A stretch of DNA of 10,338 nucleotides from Clostridia bacterium. Its GTDB lineage: Bacteria > Bacillota_A > Clostridia > Oscillospirales > Acutalibacteraceae. The stretch is from positions 1-10,338 of the forward strand of contig JAFYUD010000016.1 of NCBI GenBank assembly GCA_017549665.1. The letters run 5' to 3'. The notes under the pieces were generated by a model. That model was not told the DNA's origin, searched no databases, and saw only the letters and a program-made list of their open reading frames with translations. The position numbers and the translations under genes were made by a program. How positions within the stretch are numbered: the stretch's first letter is position 1; each line of letters begins with the position of its first letter. Positions 1-6,895 of this stretch are shown here, piece by piece.

Positions 1-121
1 CCTGTTCGTGCTTACAATATGTATTTTGCATAATACCACACAATAATTTATATCATTATAACATCTAAAAATGGAAATTACAACTATAAAATTAAAAAAC
101 TAAAAAAAATTTCATATAATC

Positions 122-150
122 TTGTAATTATACGGTGAAATGTGTATAAT
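122..150 (+). promoter_or_regulatory. Probable sigma-A promoter for the transporter / zinc-ribbon / pseudouridine synthase cluster
   Basis: A -35-like TTGTAA (122-127, four of six consensus bases) is followed after exactly 17 bases by a perfect TATAAT -10 box (145-150). Transcription would start near 157, giving a leader of about 90 nt before the ATG at 247. A second TATAAT at 176-181 has a poorer -35 partner (TTGATT, 15-base spacer) and is a weaker alternative. In such AT-rich DNA chance matches occur, but the spacing and position are good. Confidence 0.6.
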
Positions 151-170
151 TACTTTGATTAATTCTAATT

Positions 171-185
171 TTTAATATAATTAAA
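171..185. repeat. Short inverted repeat downstream of the promoter
   Basis: TTTAAT and ATTAAA form 6-bp perfect arms around an ATA centre, just downstream of the predicted transcription start. It could be an operator half-site pair, but it is pure A/T in an AT-rich region, so chance is a real explanation. Confidence 0.2.
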
Positions 186-193
186 TGTACAGT

Positions 194-220
194 GTTGTAT
201 ATTTATAAAAAAGTTGTATA
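194..220. repeat. Direct repeat of GTTGTATA in the leader
   Basis: GTTGTATA occurs at 194-201 and again at 213-220, 19 bp apart start to start. The second copy runs into the 8-bp palindrome TGTATACA (215-222). Both copies lie between the predicted promoter and the ribosome binding site, so a bound protein there could act as a roadblock. No known operator is recognised. Confidence 0.25.
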
Positions 221-229
221 CACACATAC

Positions 230-236
230 GGAAAGG
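230..236 (+). promoter_or_regulatory. Ribosome binding site that fixes the transporter start at 247
   Basis: GGAAAGG lies 10 bases before the ATG at 247. The open frame extends upstream to a TTG at 214, but that codon has no comparable purine-rich site and would put a hydrophilic 11-residue extension inside the leader. Confidence 0.65.
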
Positions 237-246
237 TTCATCGATT

Positions 247-1749
247 ATGAGTGAAAAAACTGTACAGACCGTTGACGCTAAAAAATCCGAAGGTCTGCAG
301 ATAGATAAAAAAACGGTGCTGAGTATTCTCGCTGTGCTTTTGGGAATTATGATTCTCGTTGGTATACTTACTCATGTTATTCCTGCGGGACAGTATCAGA
401 TAAGTGATGAAGGCTCAATCATCGACGGTACATATGAACCGCTTGAAGATTATAAGATGCCCGTGTGGAAAATAATTGCATCACCTGTGCTGGCATTTAC
501 CGGCTCGCATGCATCCACGGGATTTATGATAATGGCAATTATCATCCTCGTTGGCGGCACATTCCTGATTCTTGACAGAATCGGCGTACTCAAATACATA
601 ATGGTAACAATTGTAAATAAATTCAGGGACAAGCGGTATCTGCTTATTGCCGTAATGGTCTTTGCGTGTATGTTTCTGAGTTCAACAGCAGGTGTTCTTG
701 AAGAAAGTCTTACGCTTGTGCCGATTGCAGTTGCAGTTTCCCTTGCAATGGGGTGGGATTCGCTTGTAGGTATCGGAATGAGCTTTGTGGCTGTTGCATT
801 CGGCTTTACTGCAGCTACATTCAATCCGTTCAATGTTGTTACTGTGCAGAAGCTTGCAGGACTTGAAGTTTTCTCAGGTCTCTGGCTCAGACTCGTTATT
901 TTTGCAGCAGTGTATATTGCACTTACAATGTATCTTATTCTGTATGCAAAGAAAATAGAAAAGAATCCTGAGAAATCAATTGCATACGAAAGTGATAAGC
1001 TTATAAAGGACAAATATTCAATCAAAGACAGTGCTTATGTGCTTGAAGACCCTAAAATCAGAAACGCTACAAGATCATTTGTAATGTTCATGGGCTTTGT
1101 TCTTGTGGGAATTGTTGCTTCATTTGTTCTCAGTTATGTGGGTAATTATCTTGATAATTCACTTATGAGTGATATCGGCAGTGTTTCATCCCTTGGCTGT
1201 ATGGCAATATTCTTCCCTGTAGGCGGTCTTGTTGCCGGTCATAAATCAGGTCTCAGACGTAAGGAATTATGGAAATCCTTCGGTGAAGGAATAAAGACAA
1301 CATTACCCATTATTCCTCTGATTGTTTTTATTCTTGCTATTACATATATTCTCGACGAAGGCAGAATCATGCACACGCTTCTTAACATGATAGACAGTGC
1401 CATGACAGGTATTTCTCCTTATTGGGCAATTCTGCTGATGTTTGTCTTTATTGCTATTCTTGAATTTTTCATCGGAAGCGGCACTGCAAAGGCATTTCTC
1501 GTAGTACCTCTTATGAGTATGCTCTGCGATCTTCTCGGTGTTACGAGACAGTCAATGGTTATCACCTTCTGTATGGCAGACGGCTTTACGAATCTCCTTT
1601 ACCCCACAAGCGGACTTATGATTCTTGCTATCGGTATGGTTGGTGTATCATATAAAAACTGGCTTAAGTGGTCATGGAAGCTGTTTGTTGTTCTCGGTAT
1701 TATTTCAGCAGGATTTATGCTGATGGCCGTAGGAATCAATTACAAATAA
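247..1749 (+). CDS. yfcC: YfcC-family (DcuC/ArcD-like superfamily) membrane transporter
   Basis: This is a 500-residue polytopic inner-membrane carrier, close to the usual length of YfcC proteins. After a charged cytoplasmic start (1-22) come about 10-12 hydrophobic segments, for example 23-44, 78-109, 131-168, 173-200, 212-233, 277-298, 312-332, 352-369, 391-412 and 477-496. The family hallmarks are visible: an LTHVIPAGQY stretch after the first helix (41-50), a GFTAATFNPFNVVTVQ re-entrant-like loop (186-201), and the C-terminal GSGTAKAF (410-417) and DGFTNLLYPTSG (445-456) motifs, which mirror each other as two inverted halves. Members of this superfamily move C4-dicarboxylates or basic amino acids and peptides; the substrate here cannot be read from sequence, and the basic-amino-acid label often given to YfcC is mainly similarity-based. 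It is the first gene of a probable three-gene cluster, followed after 35 bases by the zinc-ribbon gene. Confidence 0.88.
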   Translation: MSEKTVQTVDAKKSEGLQIDKKTVLSILAVLLGIMILVGILTHVIPAGQYQISDEGSIIDGTYEPLEDYKMPVWKIIASPVLAFTGSHASTGFMIMAIIILVGGTFLILDRIGVLKYIMVTIVNKFRDKRYLLIAVMVFACMFLSSTAGVLEESLTLVPIAVAVSLAMGWDSLVGIGMSFVAVAFGFTAATFNPFNVVTVQKLAGLEVFSGLWLRLVIFAAVYIALTMYLILYAKKIEKNPEKSIAYESDKLIKDKYSIKDSAYVLEDPKIRNATRSFVMFMGFVLVGIVASFVLSYVGNYLDNSLMSDIGSVSSLGCMAIFFPVGGLVAGHKSGLRRKELWKSFGEGIKTTLPIIPLIVFILAITYILDEGRIMHTLLNMIDSAMTGISPYWAILLMFVFIAILEFFIGSGTAKAFLVVPLMSMLCDLLGVTRQSMVITFCMADGFTNLLYPTSGLMILAIGMVGVSYKNWLKWSWKLFVVLGIISAGFMLMAVGINYK

Positions 1750-1784
1750 TATTTTAATACAGATTTTATAAAGGATGTGACAAT

Positions 1785-2537
1785 ATGGCAAGATGTCCTC
1801 AGTGCGGATATAAACTTTCCCTTGTTGACGTAAAAGCTGAATGTCCTGTTTGTAAAGTAAATATTCCCAATTATAAATGGGAAGACCGTCTTGAAGCAGA
1901 TGCTGAGAATGCAGAAGCATCATTCAAGATATTCAGAAGAAAGACTGCCGCAATAAAAAGCTGTCTTTTCGGCTCAAAATTCCGTGTTGCAAGATTTGTA
2001 CTGACATTTGCGCCGCTTCTGTTTTTCCTGTTTCCCATGTTTATTGTAAATACATCCCTGCCCTTTGATAACGGTACACAGTCAGTGTCAATGCTGGGAC
2101 TCATTCTTGACATCGTAAACGGTAATCTTGATATCGGCTCATTGCTTTCTCTTATGTCGCTCGAGCTTTCAGGTAAGGCATTTACTGTGCTTTACATATC
2201 ACTTGTACTGGTTGTACTCGGTATTGTTGCAGGTGTGCTCAACTTCTTTGTTATCCTTATTTCAGGGCTTAATTATCACGCAAAGGGAAATATCGTTCTC
2301 TGTGTACTCAGTACGGTATTCTTTATTGCAGCAATCGTATGTATAATTGTTTCATCTTCAATGTTTGCTTCTGTTGTATCTGATGTTATCAGTGTGAAGC
2401 TTTCATTCAGCCTTTTTGTGGGTATATTGTTCTTTGTTATCAATATTACAATGAACAGCATTGCAAGAAAGCAGTTTGCAGCAGAAAAGAAAGAGCTTGG
2501 AAAGAGAATCCGTCAGGAAGAGGGCATTGAAGCTTAA
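1785..2537 (+). CDS. Zinc-ribbon membrane protein of unknown function
   Basis: The 250-residue product starts with a compact zinc ribbon: CPQC at residues 4-7 and CPVC at 20-23, a classic CxxC-x12-CxxC spacing. A charged, probably helical linker (31-58) follows, then four predicted membrane helices (about 68-89, 133-160, 169-190 and 204-226) and a highly charged C-terminal tail (227-250). The first two helices are separated by about 43 residues, which would form the largest non-membrane loop. The ribbon and the charged tail probably face the cytoplasm. A good Shine-Dalgarno (AAGGATG, 1771-1777) precedes the ATG. The stop codon overlaps the start of the next gene by one base, implying translational coupling with the pseudouridine synthase. 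I recognise the style (zinc ribbon plus membrane helices, common in gut Clostridia) but no assigned function; a role in sensing or scaffolding is only a guess. Confidence 0.85.
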   Translation: MARCPQCGYKLSLVDVKAECPVCKVNIPNYKWEDRLEADAENAEASFKIFRRKTAAIKSCLFGSKFRVARFVLTFAPLLFFLFPMFIVNTSLPFDNGTQSVSMLGLILDIVNGNLDIGSLLSLMSLELSGKAFTVLYISLVLVVLGIVAGVLNFFVILISGLNYHAKGNIVLCVLSTVFFIAAIVCIIVSSSMFASVVSDVISVKLSFSLFVGILFFVINITMNSIARKQFAAEKKELGKRIRQEEGIEA

Positions 2538-3505
2538 TGAGAAGTTTTACAATCGCAAAAAATGATGCTGACAAGCGTCTTGATAAATTTATAACCAAAG
2601 CCGCTCCCATGCTTCCGAAGACTCTTATGTATAAGTATATAAGACTCAAACGCATCAAGGTCAACGGTAAAAAGGGAGACATTGCTCTCAAGCTCAGAGA
2701 GGGTGATGTTGTTGATATGTATATCAATGATGAGTTTTTTGAAGCAACTGAGGATAAATATGATTTTCTTAAAGCGCCGAAAAGTCTTGATATAATATAT
2801 GAGGATGAAAATATAATTCTTCTTAATAAGAAAGCCGGTGTGCTTTCCCATCCCGATGAGGGTGAATATGTTGATACACTCATAACAAGAGTGCAGAGAT
2901 ATCTTTATGAAAAAGGGGAGTATGACCCGAAAAATGAGCATTCCTTTGCACCTGCCCTTGCAAACAGAATCGACCGTAATACGGGCGGAATTGTGATTGC
3001 GGCAAAGAATGCAGAGGCTCTCAGAATTCTCAATGATAAGATAAAATTCAGAGAGATTGACAAGCGCTATCTTTGTATTGTCGTCGGCTGTCCGAAGGAA
3101 AAACAGGCAACGCTCACGTCCTATATGATAAAGGATGAAAATAAAAACAAGGTAAAGGTTTTTTCACATCCCGTGGATGGCGGAAAAACTATGGTTACCG
3201 AGTACAGAGTGCTTGATACAAGAAAGGGTGTCAGCCTTGTTGAGGTAAGACTTCATACGGGCAGAACACATCAGATAAGAGCACATTTTGCATCAATAGG
3301 CTGTCCTCTTCTCGGTGACGGCAAATACGGCAGAAATGAGACAAATAAAAAGCTCGGCGGATATAAGAAGCAGTGTCTTTATTCATACAGACTCGGTTTT
3401 GAATTTTCAACAGACGGCGGCTTGCTCAATTATCTTAACGGTAAGGAATTCGAAGCAACTGAGGTCTGGTTCCGTGATGCGTTCTATGAAGATACACTTG
3501 TATAA
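2537..3505 (+). CDS. RluA/RluD-family pseudouridine synthase with S4 domain
   Basis: This 322-residue cytoplasmic enzyme isomerises specific uridines in RNA, usually large-subunit rRNA, to pseudouridine. An S4-like RNA-binding domain spans about residues 11-62 (DKRLDKFIT, RLKRIKVNGKKG, LREGDVV). The catalytic domain follows: the motif with the catalytic aspartate reads NRIDRNTGG (143-151, Asp146; family consensus RLDxxTSG), the active-site tyrosine/lysine region is KRYLCIVVG (176-184), and HTGRTHQIRAHF (240-251) and GDGKYG (260-265) are further family hallmarks. The ATG overlaps the stop of the zinc-ribbon gene (TAATG), and an AGAGGG site lies 12 bases upstream. Length and domain order fit RluC/RluD-type enzymes, but the exact target position cannot be told from this sequence. 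The gene is followed directly by a terminator, so it is last in its transcription unit. Confidence 0.93.
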   Translation: MRSFTIAKNDADKRLDKFITKAAPMLPKTLMYKYIRLKRIKVNGKKGDIALKLREGDVVDMYINDEFFEATEDKYDFLKAPKSLDIIYEDENIILLNKKAGVLSHPDEGEYVDTLITRVQRYLYEKGEYDPKNEHSFAPALANRIDRNTGGIVIAAKNAEALRILNDKIKFREIDKRYLCIVVGCPKEKQATLTSYMIKDENKNKVKVFSHPVDGGKTMVTEYRVLDTRKGVSLVEVRLHTGRTHQIRAHFASIGCPLLGDGKYGRNETNKKLGGYKKQCLYSYRLGFEFSTDGGLLNYLNGKEFEATEVWFRDAFYEDTLV

Positions 3506-3508
3506 TAA

Positions 3509-3542
3509 AAGGACTGTAAAAACGAAAGTTTTTGCAGTCCTT
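3509..3542. terminator. Strong hairpin terminator between convergent genes, probably bidirectional
   Basis: A 15-bp stem (3509-3523 with 3528-3542, one G-T wobble) closes a GAAA tetraloop. On the plus strand it is followed by a T-rich tract (CTTTATTTATTT), starting 4 nt after the pseudouridine synthase stop. On the minus strand the same hairpin is followed by TTTTATTATA, and it lies 6 nt beyond the stop of the GH5 gene. It therefore suits both convergent transcripts. Confidence 0.88.
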
Positions 3543-3548
3543 CTTTAT

Positions 3549-5021
3549 TTATTTGATATTGTTTGAAGTTGAAACAGAATGGATCCATTCATGAATCTTG
3601 ATCATCAGACTGCTGAGAAGCGGCATATCTGTCAGATTTCTGAATAATCCGCATAAGAAGCAAGTGTTGTTTCCCTGATAACCGTTACCCTTGTAAACAG
3701 GTTTTGCCACATAAGATTCAACATCCTGCTGAGTATTGAAAGGTACGGAATCGAGAGTCGCATTAGGAATGAACGGCTTTGCAGTTTTATAAAGCTTAGC
3801 TTCTTTGAAGTTGCCGCTGTTTGTCTGCATTGCTTCGCCCCATTTGAATGCGATTTCTTCAAAGCTGTCGTTCTCTATATCTACAGTATACTCTGCAGAA
3901 GTGCTTCCGTAGACAAACCAGTCTGACCATGCAGCCCAGCTGTTGTAGCCCTTATAAGTCCAGAGAGTCCATGATATATCGTTGCTGTTGTATGCATTTA
4001 TTGCATAGCTGAGCTCAAGATTGTCACCGACAGGATGAAATTCACCTGCGTACATAGGTACATCATAAAAACATGCCCATCCGTTTGCTATACGTGTTGT
4101 ATAATCAGATTTTGCTTTGTCGTACTGGTGATATTGGTAGACAATATCTGTCCATCCGTAATCATCAGGATCGGGAAGCTTATCGATGCTCCATGTGCAT
4201 ATCATTGTAAGGATTCTGTCAGGATCTTCAGCTCTGATTGCATCGTAGCACATATCATAATATTCCCATATATATGAGTGAATTCTGTCAGTCAGAGGAA
4301 CATCACACATGGGTTCGTTGAGAAGGTCAAACATTGCTATGGCAGGATCACCTGCGAAGCGCTCTGCGATAACACGCCACAATTCAACAGCCTGTTTTCT
4401 GTACCATTCACCTTTTTCGTTACGGTCAAAGAAATGATAGCTGTTTTTAAGTCCTGCATGATCAGTGTAACCCTGTACACCGTTTGCCGCATGAAGATCA
4501 AGAATTGCATAAAGACCATATTTACGGCACATTTCAACAGCCCATTCAAGTCTTGAAAGGTCGATCTGTCCGTTCTCGTCAAGAATCCATGTTCCGTTGT
4601 CATCAGACTGGAAATTTCTGTACCAGAACGGTATTCTTACGCAATTGAAACCCATATCTGCAATATTCTTGAAGTCTGATTCAACAATCCAGTTGTCCTG
4701 ATAAATATTGATCAGCTCATAAGTTTTTTCGACACCGAATCTTTCGGTGAATGTTCTGTAGGTAAGCAGATCGCCCGTTGCATCGTTTGATACAGGGCAG
4801 AACCAGTCTTCCATAATAAGCCAACCGCCAAGATTGAGACCACGGAGAAAGACATCATTTCCGTTTTTGTCAACAAGCTTGTAGTCTTCAGTATGAAGCG
4901 CATCATTTGCAGTAACAGAAACCTGAGCGGTATTCTGTGCAAAAGCTGTTACTGAAAGTACAGAAGTAACAGACATGATCGCAATTATTGCAGAAAGTAA
5001 AATTGATATAGTTTTTTTCAA
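3549..5021 (-). CDS. Secreted glycoside hydrolase family 5 (cellulase-type) enzyme
   Basis: The 490-residue product has a classic signal peptide (LysLys at 2-3, hydrophobic core 5-25, cleavage likely after AFA at 26-28), so it is exported. The mature part is a GH5 TIM barrel: NGNDVFLRGLNLGGW (53-67) at the entry strand, R129 in NCVRIPFW, H177 in LDLHAANG, the acid/base E236 in FDLLNEP, H298 in YQYHQY, the nucleophile E327 in YAGEF, and W351 in SWTLWTYKG. All expected catalytic residues are present. GH5 enzymes retain configuration and cleave beta-glucans or mannans; the NLGGW entry motif resembles exo-1,3-glucanase-like members, but the subfamily is not certain. There is no CBM, dockerin or LPXTG. 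A tail of about 70 residues (420-490) follows the barrel and contains CFLC (454-457). The start is TTG at 5021, placed by an excellent ribosome site; a longer reading from 5042 would swallow that site. Confidence 0.9.
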   Translation of the reverse strand: MKKTISILLSAIIAIMSVTSVLSVTAFAQNTAQVSVTANDALHTEDYKLVDKNGNDVFLRGLNLGGWLIMEDWFCPVSNDATGDLLTYRTFTERFGVEKTYELINIYQDNWIVESDFKNIADMGFNCVRIPFWYRNFQSDDNGTWILDENGQIDLSRLEWAVEMCRKYGLYAILDLHAANGVQGYTDHAGLKNSYHFFDRNEKGEWYRKQAVELWRVIAERFAGDPAIAMFDLLNEPMCDVPLTDRIHSYIWEYYDMCYDAIRAEDPDRILTMICTWSIDKLPDPDDYGWTDIVYQYHQYDKAKSDYTTRIANGWACFYDVPMYAGEFHPVGDNLELSYAINAYNSNDISWTLWTYKGYNSWAAWSDWFVYGSTSAEYTVDIENDSFEEIAFKWGEAMQTNSGNFKEAKLYKTAKPFIPNATLDSVPFNTQQDVESYVAKPVYKGNGYQGNNTCFLCGLFRNLTDMPLLSSLMIKIHEWIHSVSTSNNIK

Positions 5022-5029
5022 AATTTCCG

Positions 5030-5035
5030 CCTCCT
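5030..5035 (-). promoter_or_regulatory. Ribosome binding site deciding the TTG start of the GH5 gene
   Basis: A perfect AGGAGG sits 8 bases before a TTG codon at 5021-5019. Starting there gives a textbook signal peptide beginning with Lys-Lys. No ATG lies in a suitable position nearby, so TTG initiation is the best reading. Confidence 0.8.
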
Positions 5036-5053
5036 GAAACAAGTCTTTTTTTC

Positions 5054-5082
5054 AGTATAACTTACTTTGACATGAAAGTCTA
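5054..5082 (-). promoter_or_regulatory. Probable sigma-A promoter of the GH5 gene
   Basis: On the minus strand TAGACT (5077-5082, four of six -35 bases) is followed after 17 bases by TATACT (5054-5059, five of six -10 bases). Both lie in the 77-nt gap between the last ABC exporter and the GH5 start, so the hydrolase can be transcribed separately. No terminator hairpin is visible in that gap, so read-through from the exporter operon is also possible. Confidence 0.5.
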
Positions 5083-5098
5083 TATTCTGAAGGAAAAT

Positions 5099-6895
5099 TT
5101 ATTGCTGTTTGTATTTTTCGGCCTGAAGATTGAACATGTATGCATACTTTCCGTTCAGTGCCATAAGCTCTTCATGTGTTCCTCTTTCAACGATTTCACC
5201 GTTTTCCATCATATATATACGGTCTGCGTTGCGTGTTGTTGAAAGTCTGTGTGAAATGAATATAACCGTCTTATCCTTAGCCGCTTCGGTCATGGACTGA
5301 TTAAGCTCGTATTCGGAAATGGGGTCAAGGTTTGCACTGGGCTCGTCAAGAATAACGTAGGGACACTTTTTGTAGAATGCACGTGCGATTGCAACCTTCT
5401 GTTCTTCACCGCCTGAAAGAGAAAGACCGTTGTCGCTGAATTCCCTGAGAAGTATCGTTTCCGTGCCGTTGGGAAGATGCTTTGTGAAGCCTGCATCTCT
5501 GAGTGCTTCAAGGACTCTCTCTTTATCGTAATCAACCTGTAATGCCACATTTTCACCAACAGTTGCACCGAAAATCTTGAAATCCTGAAAAACAGCCGCA
5601 AATCTGTCACGGTGAGATGCAACTGTCACATCTCTGATATCTTTTCCGTCGATGACTATTTCACCGTCTGTAACGTCGTAAAGACGAAGAAGCAGATTTG
5701 TAAGTGTAGTTTTTCCGGCACCGTTATAGCCGACAAGTGCTATCTTTTCACCGGGATGAATTGTCATGCTGATGTTTTTAAGTGTTGGCTTGTCATTGCC
5801 GGGATATGTAAAGCTGATATTCTTAATTTCAATATCCCTGTTTTTGCTGCAGTCTGCAATATGTTCACCGTCTTTGATTTTAAAGTCGGTTGAGAGAAAT
5901 GTTCTGTACTTTTCAATCATCTTTGATCTTTCTGTAAAGTTCCTCAGTGAGTAGACAGTAAGGAAAAGAACAGAAGAGCTTATGGATGCAGCGCCGTTGA
6001 AGGTTGCAACGAAGTCACTTGCGGAAAGTGAGCCGACCTCAAGGGTCTGATAGCCGATGTATGCAGTAAGCACGAGCATGAATCCGATAATCTGGACAAC
6101 AACAGCCTGTAAAAAGAACCATCCGTCGATTCTGCCTACATAATGGCGCTGTGTTTTTGTGATGTCATCGGCACTTTCACGGAAGCGCTTGAAAAAGATT
6201 CCTGAGATTGAGTGCATACGCATTTCACCCGCAAATTCGGGAAGATAGAAAAGTCGGGAAAAGTAGTTTGCTTTTCTGTATTTTTCATTCATTGCCTCAC
6301 GGCGTTTCATCTGAAGATTTCCTGTGTGTTTGCCGATGGGAAGGAATGTAATAACGAAAAACAGAATTATAACCAGGCATATGGGATCAATTGTAAACAT
6401 GATTGTGCCGATTGATATGAATGCGATTATTTCTGACACATAGCCTCTTACAAGACCGAGAATGCTTCTGATATTTTCTGATGATGTTTCGATAGCAAGA
6501 ATGAAATCACTGTAAAATGATGAGTCATCATAGCTTGCAAGGTCAAGTGAAATAGCCTTCTCATAAAGCTTTGAATGTATACCCAGATGCATTTTTTCTC
6601 TTGCTCTGTGAGCAAAAAGCTCAAAGAACAATGCATTTGAAATGTTTTCGATTGTAATTATTCCGACCATTATGGCAAGAGCAATAAGAATATTTCTTAT
6701 GCCGTCAGGCTTGCCTATCTGGTCAATGACATATTTGATGCCTATAACGGCAATCAGCTTGTCAGGAATAGTTGTAAGTATATCATTTAAAATTTCACCG
6801 ATAACAAGTCCGGGAGAAATTCTGAACATTATTTTAAGCAAAAAGAAAACATTGCTGATAACGCCGTGCTGACCTTTTTCTTTCTTTTTAAACAT
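5099..6895 (-). CDS. ABC half-exporter (membrane domain fused to ATPase), third in operon
   Basis: The 598-residue protein has the type IV (B-type) exporter layout: a basic N-terminal start, about six membrane helices in residues 15-320 (clear ones near 68-94, 150-168, 171-187, 259-281 and 300-316), then one ATPase domain from about 355. ATPase motifs are complete: Walker A GYNGAGKTT (389-397), Q-loop Q437, signature LSGGE (493-497), Walker B VILDEP with catalytic E518, and switch H549. It would work as a homo- or heterodimer and pump a substrate out using ATP. The cytoplasmic-loop motif YDDSSFYSDF (122-131) resembles that of Firmicute peptide and bacteriocin exporters, but no C39 peptidase domain is present. 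The start at 6895 is set by GGAGG 9 bases upstream; the frame stays open to 7015, but that extension lies wholly inside the preceding gene. It overlaps that gene by 8 nt and is a close paralogue of the first exporter. Confidence 0.92.
   Translation of the reverse strand: MFKKKEKGQHGVISNVFFLLKIMFRISPGLVIGEILNDILTTIPDKLIAVIGIKYVIDQIGKPDGIRNILIALAIMVGIITIENISNALFFELFAHRAREKMHLGIHSKLYEKAISLDLASYDDSSFYSDFILAIETSSENIRSILGLVRGYVSEIIAFISIGTIMFTIDPICLVIILFFVITFLPIGKHTGNLQMKRREAMNEKYRKANYFSRLFYLPEFAGEMRMHSISGIFFKRFRESADDITKTQRHYVGRIDGWFFLQAVVVQIIGFMLVLTAYIGYQTLEVGSLSASDFVATFNGAASISSSVLFLTVYSLRNFTERSKMIEKYRTFLSTDFKIKDGEHIADCSKNRDIEIKNISFTYPGNDKPTLKNISMTIHPGEKIALVGYNGAGKTTLTNLLLRLYDVTDGEIVIDGKDIRDVTVASHRDRFAAVFQDFKIFGATVGENVALQVDYDKERVLEALRDAGFTKHLPNGTETILLREFSDNGLSLSGGEEQKVAIARAFYKKCPYVILDEPSANLDPISEYELNQSMTEAAKDKTVIFISHRLSTTRNADRIYMMENGEIVERGTHEELMALNGKYAYMFNLQAEKYKQQ

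Larger units (their letters stand above)
1..246. other. AT-rich intergenic leader upstream of the YfcC-type transporter gene
   Basis: This stretch has no convincing coding sequence on either strand. It is far richer in A and T than the genes that follow, with several A and T runs between about 55 and 185. The first 60 bases could be the distal flank of a gene lying to the left, but no coding frame or terminator hairpin is visible there. The right half holds a probable promoter, a short inverted repeat and a short direct repeat, listed separately. Confidence 0.7.

Noticed and set aside
450..1025. A 191-codon open frame antisense to the transporter gene
   Set aside because: It is a shadow frame; the plus strand encodes conserved YfcC-type motifs across this interval and the antisense product has no recognisable domain or ribosome site.
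2446..2941. Two overlapping antisense open frames (145 and 135 codons) across the zinc-ribbon/pseudouridine synthase junction
   Set aside because: They are low-complexity shadows of well-supported plus-strand genes and lack ribosome sites and domains.
5060..5076. A small inverted repeat (ACTTT/AAAGT) between the third exporter and the GH5 gene as a terminator
   Set aside because: The 5-bp stem is weak, A/T-rich and not followed by a T run on the minus strand; it also lies within the spacer of the predicted promoter.
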